NCBI RefSeq assembly: GCF_900091725.1
Contig: NZ_FMBW01000079.1
Span: 1-63,826 of the forward strand
Reading direction: 5' to 3'
Origin: Streptomyces sp. DvalAA-43
GTDB taxonomy: Bacteria; Actinomycetota; Actinomycetes; Streptomycetales; Streptomycetaceae
DNA length: 63,826 bases
Shown here: one piece after another, positions 57,781 to 63,826 of the stretch
How the letters are laid out: every line of letters starts with the position of its first letter
Position numbering within the stretch: position 1 is the first letter of the stretch
Notes under the pieces: generated by a model
The model's database searches: none
What the model was told of the DNA's origin: nothing
The model's input: the letters and a program-made list of their open reading frames with translations, nothing else
Made by a program: the position numbers and the translations under genes

Positions 57781-60615
57781 GTGAGCGCGCCGGCCGACGC
57801 CCTCGGCGCGCTCCTCTCCCGGAGGTCGGCCGCCGGCGGCGCGTCCGCGCTGGTCTGGCAGATCCTTCTCGGCGTCGTCTGGGCCGGCTTCGCCGTCGGC
57901 TCGGCCTTCGGCTGGGGCTCGCCGCAACTGGCACTGTTCATGGGGGATTTCGGTCTCAGCGCGGCGGCGCTGATCGCGGCCGTCTCCTGCTTCCGCTACG
58001 CGCGGGCCGGCAGCATCCGGTTCCGCCCCGCCTGGCTGCTCTTCGCGTTCTCCTCGTTCATGGCCTCCGCGGGCAACGCGGTCTGGGGCTGGTACGAGGT
58101 CGTGCTCGGGCTCCCGGTGCCGACCCCGTCCCTGGCCGACCTCTTCTTCGTCTGCTTCGCGCCGCCCGCCATCGTCGGGCTGCTCGTCCTCGCCAAGCGC
58201 CCCGTCACCCGGGCCGGCTGGCTCTGCCTCGCGCTGGACGCCTGGCTGATCGGCGGCTCGCTCCTCACGCTCTCCTGGAGCCTCGCCCTCGCCCACACCG
58301 CGCATGTGGTGGACGCCGAGGGCGTGAGCGTGGCCCGCGCGGCGCTCGCGCTGGCCTATCCGCTGCTCGACATCGTGCTGGTCTCCATGGTGCTGGCCCT
58401 GCACTTCCGGCGGTCGAACGTCAACCGCTCCGCGGTGAACACCGCCGTCGCCGCGCTCGCCCTGACGGTCCTGTCCGACGCCCTGTTCACCTCACCGCTG
58501 CTGCGCCAGACCTACCACTCGGGCCAGATGCTGGACGCGGGCTGGTTCGCCGGCTCCCTGCTCCTCGCGTACGCCCCCTGGGGCGCGAACAGGGTCGCGG
58601 ACAACGCTTTCCCGCCGCGGAGCGCGCAGCCCGTCAGCCGCCCCATCGCGGGGTCGCTGGCCGCGCTGACGCCCTACCTCGCCGCCGCCGTCTGCACCCT
58701 CGGCATCCTCTACAGCGCCGTCGAGGGCCGCCGGGTGGACCGCGTGGTGATCTTCACCGGCTGCACGGTGGTGCTCGCCCTGGTCGTCCGGCAGGGCATC
58801 ATGCTCGTCGACAACATCGCCCTCACCCAGGAACTGGCTCAGAAGGAGAACCACTTCCGCTCCCTGGTGCAGGGCTCCAGCGACGTCATCATGATCGCCG
58901 CCCCCACCGGGGTGCTGCGCTATGTCAGCCCCGCCGCCGCCGGGGTGTACGGGCGCGAGGCCGACGACCTGGTCGGCGCCGAGCTCGCTTCGATCATCCA
59001 CCCCGAGGACCTGGGGCGGGTGGTCCACGAGGTGCGCCGCTTCCTCGCCGCCCCGCCGAGCGAGGAGCCCACCACCCGGATCGAGTGCCGCTTCAGGTCC
59101 GGTACGGGCGACTGGCTCAATGTCGAATCCACGGTCAACCGCCATCAGGGCGGCCTGATCCTCAACAGCCGCGACGTGACCGAACGGGTCCGGCTCCAGG
59201 CGCAGTTGCAGCACAACGCCGAGCATGACCCCCTTACCGACCTGCCCAACCGCGCCCTGTTCACCAAGCGGGTCCGCCAGGCCCTCGGCGGCCGCCGCTC
59301 CGGCGACCCCGGCACCGCCGTGCTCTTCATCGACCTCGACGGCTTCAAGGCGGTCAACGACCGCCTCGGTCATCAGACCGGCGACGAACTCCTCATCCAG
59401 GCCGCCCGCCGCCTCCACGAGTCCGTCCGGGCCGGTGACACAGCGGCCCGGCTCGGCGGCGACGAATTCGCGGCGATCATCCTGGGCGACGGCACCCGGG
59501 ACCAGTCCGCCCGGGAATGCCAGGTCCACGAGATCGCCGACCGGCTGCGCCTCACCCTGTCTCAGCCGTACCGGATCGGCACCGGTGACGTCCGGGTGGC
59601 CGCGTCCATCGGGGTCGCCTTCGCCGAGCCCGGCATCAGCCCCAGCGACCTCATGCGCAACGCCGACCTCGCCATGTACCGCGCCAAGGCGGGCGGCAAG
59701 GACCGCGTCGAGCTGTACGCCCCGCAGATGCAGGCCGATGTCGTACGCCGCTCCGAGCTGACGGCCCGGCTGCGCACCGCCCTGCGCGACGGCGAGTTCG
59801 CCCTGCTCCACCAGCCCGTCGTCCATCTCGCCAGCGGCACGGTCGCCGCCGTCGCCGCCCAGGCCCGCTGGCGCTCCGCCCAGGGCATCCTGTTCACCCC
59901 GGCCGAGTTCCTCCGCGTCACCGAGGACGGCGACCGCACCGCCGAGCTCGGTCGCTGGCTCCTCGAAGAGGCCGTCGAGCAGGCCGCCGAGCGGGCCAGG
60001 GCAGGACACCCGGTCTCCGTCGCCGTGCGGCTCCCGGCCCGCCGACTCCTCGACAAGGGAATGCCGTTCGGTTCCGTCGAGGCGCTGCTCACCCGGCACG
60101 GCCTGCCCTCCGGGGCGCTGATGATCGAGGTCTCCGACAGCGACCCCCGGATCTCCTTCGACGAACTGGAGCAACGGCTCGTGGCCCTGCGCCGCATCGG
60201 TGTCCGCATCGCGCTCGACGGTTTCGGCAGCGGCTATGCCGCGATCAACGCCCTGCGCCGTCTCCCCATCGACGTACTGAAGCTGGACCGCGGTCTCGTC
60301 GAGGGCGTGGTGGAGTCCGCCCGGCTGCACAAGATCACCAGCGGCCTGCTGCGCATCGCCTGCGACCTCGGCATGCAGTCCGTGGCCGACGGGGTCGACG
60401 TACCGGAACAGGTCCTCGCGCTGCGCGCCATGGGCTGTACGCACGGCCAGGGAATGGCCTTCTCCGGGCCGCTCGACGAGTACCGGCTGCGCCGCGCCCT
60501 GGCCCGCGGAGAGTTCCCGGTGCCCGGCAGCGCCCTGGCCCAGCCCGTCCTGGCCGGTGGCTCGATCCCCCTGCTCAGCGGCTCACATGCTGAGACGCCC
60601 ATCCCACCCACTTGA
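57781..60615 (+). CDS. Membrane PAS-GGDEF protein with degenerate EAL domain, CdgE-like
   Basis: A 944-residue protein. About nine N-terminal helices (20-340), a PAS domain (about 360-440, FRSLVQGSSDVIMIAAPTG), then GGDEF (559-563, ARLGGDEFAAI) with an intact inhibitory RxxD (RAGD, 550-553), then a C-terminal EAL-like domain. The EAL signature is replaced by AAQ (VAAVAAQARW) and DDFGTGYSS by DGFGSGYAA, so phosphodiesterase activity is unlikely. Predicted to be a product-inhibited diguanylate cyclase. From memory the homologue next to ilvB in S. coelicolor is named CdgE; no symbol is given because that is from synteny only. Confidence 0.92.
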   Translation: MSAPADALGALLSRRSAAGGASALVWQILLGVVWAGFAVGSAFGWGSPQLALFMGDFGLSAAALIAAVSCFRYARAGSIRFRPAWLLFAFSSFMASAGNAVWGWYEVVLGLPVPTPSLADLFFVCFAPPAIVGLLVLAKRPVTRAGWLCLALDAWLIGGSLLTLSWSLALAHTAHVVDAEGVSVARAALALAYPLLDIVLVSMVLALHFRRSNVNRSAVNTAVAALALTVLSDALFTSPLLRQTYHSGQMLDAGWFAGSLLLAYAPWGANRVADNAFPPRSAQPVSRPIAGSLAALTPYLAAAVCTLGILYSAVEGRRVDRVVIFTGCTVVLALVVRQGIMLVDNIALTQELAQKENHFRSLVQGSSDVIMIAAPTGVLRYVSPAAAGVYGREADDLVGAELASIIHPEDLGRVVHEVRRFLAAPPSEEPTTRIECRFRSGTGDWLNVESTVNRHQGGLILNSRDVTERVRLQAQLQHNAEHDPLTDLPNRALFTKRVRQALGGRRSGDPGTAVLFIDLDGFKAVNDRLGHQTGDELLIQAARRLHESVRAGDTAARLGGDEFAAIILGDGTRDQSARECQVHEIADRLRLTLSQPYRIGTGDVRVAASIGVAFAEPGISPSDLMRNADLAMYRAKAGGKDRVELYAPQMQADVVRRSELTARLRTALRDGEFALLHQPVVHLASGTVAAVAAQARWRSAQGILFTPAEFLRVTEDGDRTAELGRWLLEEAVEQAAERARAGHPVSVAVRLPARRLLDKGMPFGSVEALLTRHGLPSGALMIEVSDSDPRISFDELEQRLVALRRIGVRIALDGFGSGYAAINALRRLPIDVLKLDRGLVEGVVESARLHKITSGLLRIACDLGMQSVADGVDVPEQVLALRAMGCTHGQGMAFSGPLDEYRLRRALARGEFPVPGSALAQPVLAGGSIPLLSGSHAETPIPPT

Positions 60616-60648
60616 CACGCCGAGTGCGTCGGAGAGAGGGTCATTGCC

Positions 60649-60690
60649 ATGCGCACCCGAATTCTCGTACTTGGAAAGCGCGTCGGCTGA
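60649..60690 (+). CDS. ilv leader peptide, 13 aa
   Basis: ATG 60649 behind GGAGAGAGGG opens MRTRILVLGKRVG then TGA. The run Ile-Leu-Val-Leu supplies all three branched-chain amino acids in consecutive codons, the signature of an attenuator leader. The leucine and valine codons include the less common CTT and GTA. Stalling here would free the downstream stems from the 10-bp pairing that starts at its Lys codon. Confidence 0.85.
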   Translation: MRTRILVLGKRVG

Positions 60691-60767
60691 AGCAGAGTCC
60701 CGCCAGGCACTCTGCAGACCGCACCGACGCGCTCCCCTCGCTTGCCTCACGGCACGAGGGGTTTTTT
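60677..60767 (+). promoter_or_regulatory. ilvB attenuator: nested stems and terminator
   Basis: AGCGCGTCGG (60677-60686, inside the leader ORF) pairs perfectly with CCGACGCGCT (60724-60733). Inside it GCAGAGT / ACTCTGC (60692-60698, 60709-60715) forms a hairpin. Immediately after comes an intrinsic terminator, CCCCTCG / CGAGGGG (60734-60740, 60755-60761) with inner TGCC / GGCA and six Ts (60762-60767). This is a compact transcription attenuator before ilvB. Confidence 0.85.
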
Positions 60768-60831
60768 GTTGCACCGGCACCACGCAAACTGTTGCAAAAC
60801 ACCCGCAGAAACCCTCAGCTTCGAGAAGAGA

Positions 60832-62688
60832 ATGCCGATGACCGAGCAGGCCACCGGGGCCCACCATCCCCAGCCGCGGGCCCGTAACGGCGGACCGTCC
60901 GCCGCCACCGTTGAGCACGTCACGGGTGCGCAGTCCCTCATCCGCTCCCTTGAAGAGGTGGGGGCCGACACGGTATTCGGCATTCCCGGCGGCGCCATCC
61001 TTCCGGCGTACGACCCGATGATGGACTCCACCCGGGTCCGCCATGTGCTGGTCCGCCACGAGCAGGGTGCCGGGCACGCGGCCACCGGCTACGCGCAGGC
61101 CACCGGCAAGGTCGGCGTCTGCATGGCGACCTCCGGCCCCGGCGCCACCAACCTGGTCACCCCGATCGCCGACGCCCACATGGACTCCGTCCCGCTGGTC
61201 GCGATCACCGGCCAGGTCGCCTCCAAGGCGATCGGCACGGACGCCTTCCAGGAAGCCGACATCTGCGGCATCACCATGCCGGTCACCAAGCACAACTTCC
61301 TGGTCACCAAGGCCGAGGACATCCCGCACACGATCGCCGAGGCCTTCCACATCGCCTCCACCGGCCGTCCGGGCCCCGTCCTCGTCGACATCGCCAAGGA
61401 CGCCCTGCAGGCGCAGACCACGTTCAGCTGGCCGCCGACCCAGGATCTGCCCGGCTACCGCCCGGTCACCAAGCCGCACGCCAAGCAGATCCGCGAGGCC
61501 GCCAAGCTGATCACCCAGGCCAAGCGGCCGGTGCTGTACGTCGGCGGCGGTGTCATCAAGGCGGGGGCCACCGCCGAACTGAAGGTCCTCGCGGAGCTCA
61601 CCGGAGCGCCCGTCACCACCACCCTGATGGCGCTCGGCGCGTTCCCCGACAGCCACCCGCTGCACGTCGGAATGCCGGGCATGCACGGTGCGGTCACCGC
61701 CGTCACCGCGCTGCAGAAGGCCGACCTGATCGTCGCCCTCGGAGCCCGTTTCGACGACCGCGTCACCGGCAAGCTGGACAGCTTCGCCCCGTACGCCAAG
61801 ATCGTCCACGCCGACATCGACCCCGCCGAGATCGGCAAGAACCGTGTCGCCGACGTCCCGATCGTCGGGGACGCCCGCGAGGTCCTGGCCGACCTGGTCC
61901 AGGCGGTCCAGGCCGAGCACACCGAGGGCCATGTCGGTGACTACGCGGCCTGGTGGAAGGACCTCAACCGCTGGCGCGACACCTACCCGCTCGGCTACGA
62001 CCTGCCCGAGGACGGCAGCCTCTCGCCGCAGCAGGTCATCCAGCGCATCGGACAGCTCGCCCCCGAGGGCACGATCTTCGCGGCGGGCGTCGGCCAGCAC
62101 CAGATGTGGGCCTCGCACTTCATCCAGTACGAGCAGCCCGCCACCTGGCTGAACTCCGGCGGCGCCGGAACGATGGGGTACGCGGTCCCGGCCGCGATGG
62201 GCGCCAAGGCCGGGATGCCGGACCGCACGGTCTGGGCGATCGACGGCGACGGCTGCTTCCAGATGACCAACCAGGAACTCACCACCTGCGCGCTCAACAA
62301 CATCCCGATCAAGGTCGCGATCATCAACAACGGCGCGCTCGGGATGGTCCGCCAGTGGCAGACCCTGTTCTACAACCAGCGGTATTCCAACACCGTGCTG
62401 CACTCCGGCGCGGACACCGAGGGCGTCCCGGCGAAGGGCACCCGCGTCCCGGACTTCGTCAAGCTGTCCGAGGCCATGGGCTGCTACGCGATCCGCTGCG
62501 AGGACCCGGCCGACCTGGACAAGGTCATCGAAGAGGCCAACTCCATCAACGACCGCCCCGTCGTGGTGGACTTCATCGTCCACGAGGACGCCATGGTGTG
62601 GCCGATGGTCGCTGCCGGCACCTCCAACGACGAGGTCATGGCCGCCCGCGGGGTCCGTCCCGACTTCGGCGACAACGAAGACGACTGA
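60832..62688 (+). CDS. ilvB: Acetolactate synthase large subunit
   Basis: ThDP enzyme for the first common step of valine, leucine and isoleucine synthesis, 618 residues. Catalytic Glu in VRHEQGAGHAATGYA, ThDP/Mg motif GDGCFQMTNQELTTCALNN, FAD domain between. ATG 60832 (MPMTEQATGAHH) follows GAGAAGAG; ATG 60838 is the alternative. Expression is probably set by the attenuator upstream. ilvN follows after 22 bp. Confidence 0.97.
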   Translation: MPMTEQATGAHHPQPRARNGGPSAATVEHVTGAQSLIRSLEEVGADTVFGIPGGAILPAYDPMMDSTRVRHVLVRHEQGAGHAATGYAQATGKVGVCMATSGPGATNLVTPIADAHMDSVPLVAITGQVASKAIGTDAFQEADICGITMPVTKHNFLVTKAEDIPHTIAEAFHIASTGRPGPVLVDIAKDALQAQTTFSWPPTQDLPGYRPVTKPHAKQIREAAKLITQAKRPVLYVGGGVIKAGATAELKVLAELTGAPVTTTLMALGAFPDSHPLHVGMPGMHGAVTAVTALQKADLIVALGARFDDRVTGKLDSFAPYAKIVHADIDPAEIGKNRVADVPIVGDAREVLADLVQAVQAEHTEGHVGDYAAWWKDLNRWRDTYPLGYDLPEDGSLSPQQVIQRIGQLAPEGTIFAAGVGQHQMWASHFIQYEQPATWLNSGGAGTMGYAVPAAMGAKAGMPDRTVWAIDGDGCFQMTNQELTTCALNNIPIKVAIINNGALGMVRQWQTLFYNQRYSNTVLHSGADTEGVPAKGTRVPDFVKLSEAMGCYAIRCEDPADLDKVIEEANSINDRPVVVDFIVHEDAMVWPMVAAGTSNDEVMAARGVRPDFGDNEDD

Positions 62689-62710
62689 GAGACAGAGAGA
62701 GACCGACTCC

Positions 62711-63238
62711 ATGTCCACCAAGCACACGCTCTCCGTCCTGGTCGAGAACAAGCCCGGTGTCCTCGCCCGGATCACCGCCCTGTTCTCCCGCCGCGGCTTC
62801 AACATCGACTCGCTCGCGGTCGGTACCACCGAACACCCCGACATCTCCCGCATCACCATCGTGGTGGGTGTCGAGGACCTGCCCCTGGAGCAGGTGACCA
62901 AGCAGCTCAACAAGCTGGTCAACGTCCTGAAGATCGTCGAACTCGAGCACTCCGCTGCGATCCAGCGCGAACTCGTCCTGGTGAAGGTCCGCGCCGACAA
63001 CGAGACCCGCTCCCAGATCGTCGAGATCGTCAAGCTGTTCCGCGCCAAGACCGTGGACGTCTCCCCGGAGGCCGTCACGATCGAGGCGACCGGCGGCGCC
63101 GACAAGCTGGAGGCCATGCTCAAGATGCTGGAGCAGTACGGCATCAAGGAGCTGGTCCAGTCCGGCACCATCGCCATAGGACGCGGCGCGCGCTCGATCA
63201 CCGACCGGTCGCTGCGCGCCCTCGACCGCACGGCGTAG
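62711..63238 (+). CDS. ilvN: Acetolactate synthase small (regulatory) subunit
   Basis: A 175-residue regulatory subunit giving feedback control by branched-chain amino acids. N-terminal ACT domain HTLSVLVENKPGVLARITALF with the valine-site motif RRGFNIDSL; C-terminal activation domain. It sits between ilvB and ilvC. A small hairpin (CTCGCC / GGCGAG, 63248-63267) follows. Confidence 0.97.
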   Translation: MSTKHTLSVLVENKPGVLARITALFSRRGFNIDSLAVGTTEHPDISRITIVVGVEDLPLEQVTKQLNKLVNVLKIVELEHSAAIQRELVLVKVRADNETRSQIVEIVKLFRAKTVDVSPEAVTIEATGGADKLEAMLKMLEQYGIKELVQSGTIAIGRGARSITDRSLRALDRTA

Positions 63239-63337
63239 TACCGCCACCTCGCCGCTCGTATGGCGAGACCCGAAAACGTATCTGACGCACCCCGCCGTAC
63301 GGTGGGACGCAACACCTGCACACCAAGGAGAGACCCA

Positions 63338-63826
63338 GTGGCCGAGCTGTTCTACGACGACGATGCCGACCTGTCCATCATCCAGGGCCGCAAGGTCGCG
63401 GTCATCGGTTACGGCAGCCAGGGCCACGCCCACGCGCTGTCGCTGCGTGACTCGGGTGTCGATGTCCGGGTGGGTCTGCACGAGGGCTCGAAGTCCAGGG
63501 CGAAGGCCGAGGAACAGGGTCTGCGTGTGGTGACGCCGTCCGAGGCGGCGGCCGAGGCCGACGTCATCATGATCCTGGTCCCGGACCCGATCCAGGCCCA
63601 GGTCTACGAGGAGTCCATCAAGGACAACCTCAAGGACGGCGACGCGCTGTTCTTCGGGCACGGCCTGAACATCCGTTTCGACTTCATCAAGCCGCCGGCC
63701 GGTGTGGACGTCTGCATGGTCGCGCCGAAGGGCCCGGGGCACCTGGTGCGCCGTCAGTACGAGGAGGGCCGTGGTGTTCCGTGCATCGTGGCCGTCGAGC
63801 AGGACCCCTCGGGCAACGGCCTGGCG
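63338..63826 (+). CDS. ilvC: Ketol-acid reductoisomerase, 5' part (cut by window end)
   Basis: GTG 63338 behind AAGGAGAG opens a frame of 163 codons with no stop before the window ends. AELFYDDDADLSIIQGRKVA and the Rossmann motif VIGYGSQGHAHALSL identify the enzyme, which rearranges and reduces acetolactate. The NADP-binding loop and start of the helical domain are visible; the metal-binding part is missing. Likely cotranscribed with ilvBN, though a 99-bp gap may hold an extra promoter. Confidence 0.97.
   Translation, partial: MAELFYDDDADLSIIQGRKVAVIGYGSQGHAHALSLRDSGVDVRVGLHEGSKSRAKAEEQGLRVVTPSEAAAEADVIMILVPDPIQAQVYEESIKDNLKDGDALFFGHGLNIRFDFIKPPAGVDVCMVAPKGPGHLVRRQYEEGRGVPCIVAVEQDPSGNGLA

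Noticed and set aside
60612..60617. TTGACA as -35 for ilvB
   Set aside because: No matching -10 hexamer at 16-18 bp. The hexamer overlaps the upstream stop codon and could be chance.
1..63826. tRNA, rRNA, insertion sequence or prophage genes
   Set aside because: I looked for cloverleaf-like, ribosomal, transposase and integrase signals and found none I could support by eye; a tRNA scan would settle the first.

Overview
The window is a high-GC actinobacterial chromosome segment, almost certainly from a Streptomyces. The support is strong G/C third-position bias, frequent GTG/TTG starts, twin-arginine and lipoprotein exports, a gatCAB operon, two c-di-GMP proteins and a single rare TTA leucine codon. 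From memory, the gene order (sdaA-glyA-gcvH-gcvT, oligopeptide ABC, mnmA, ligA, rmdB-like, gatCAB, cdgE-like, ilvBNC) matches the conserved S. coelicolor SCO5469-SCO5514 stretch. It is core chromosome. I see no insertion sequence, prophage, CRISPR array, rRNA or tRNA, and no obvious island.

Layout. 0.3-3.2 kb: a cytochrome P450 and a convergent SulP anion transporter. 3.4-8.1 kb, minus strand: a glycine/serine unit gcvT-gcvH-glyA-sdaA behind a tandem glycine riboswitch, able to take glycine through serine to pyruvate (gcvP and lpd are not here). 8.2-10.8 kb: a TTA-containing P-loop protein and two SseB-like proteins. 11.2-17.7 kb: a complete oligopeptide/dipeptide ABC importer. 17.7-23 kb: TRIC-type channel, thioesterase, WYL and TetR regulators, two small membrane proteins and a TrmB/LuxR-type regulator. 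23-31.7 kb: secreted subtilase, cysteine desulfurase, Tat-exported amidase, mnmA, a probable alpha/beta-hydrolase pseudoenzyme and a DUF427 protein. 31.8-38.9 kb: LOG protein, SDR, a short MetE-like protein, ligA and an RmdB-like GGDEF-EAL protein. 39-43.9 kb: TetR/DUF4267 pair with strong operators, then gatC-gatA-small gene-gatB. 44-53.7 kb: Tat phospholipase C, MMPL transporter with a coupled acetyltransferase, membrane protein, small basic protein and a large LAL regulator. 53.7-63.8 kb: DUF6191, a PQQ-dehydrogenase-like lipoprotein, aldo/keto reductase, 2-hydroxyacid dehydrogenase, CdgE-like protein, and ilvB-ilvN-ilvC (ilvC cut by the window edge) behind an attenuator with a 13-codon leader peptide.

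I found no unmistakable new multi-gene system. The observations most worth a second look are these. (1) At least five genes have their stop codon inside, or at the start of, short degenerate tandem repeats (15 or about 30-33 bp) that run into the downstream spacer, with two related repeat arrays elsewhere. (2) An alpha/beta-hydrolase has lost both the nucleophile Ser and the usual His. (3) The ilv leader has a 10-bp long-range stem abutting the terminator. (4) The only TTA codon in the window lies in the P-loop gene. (5) A TetR gene faces DUF4267 across three GCTAGC-centred palindromes. (6) The CdgE-like protein has a degenerate EAL domain but an intact GGDEF and I-site.

All calls come from reading the sequence. 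Family names rest on recognised motifs, not on database searches, and start codons were chosen from ribosome-binding sites, overlaps and -10-like elements.
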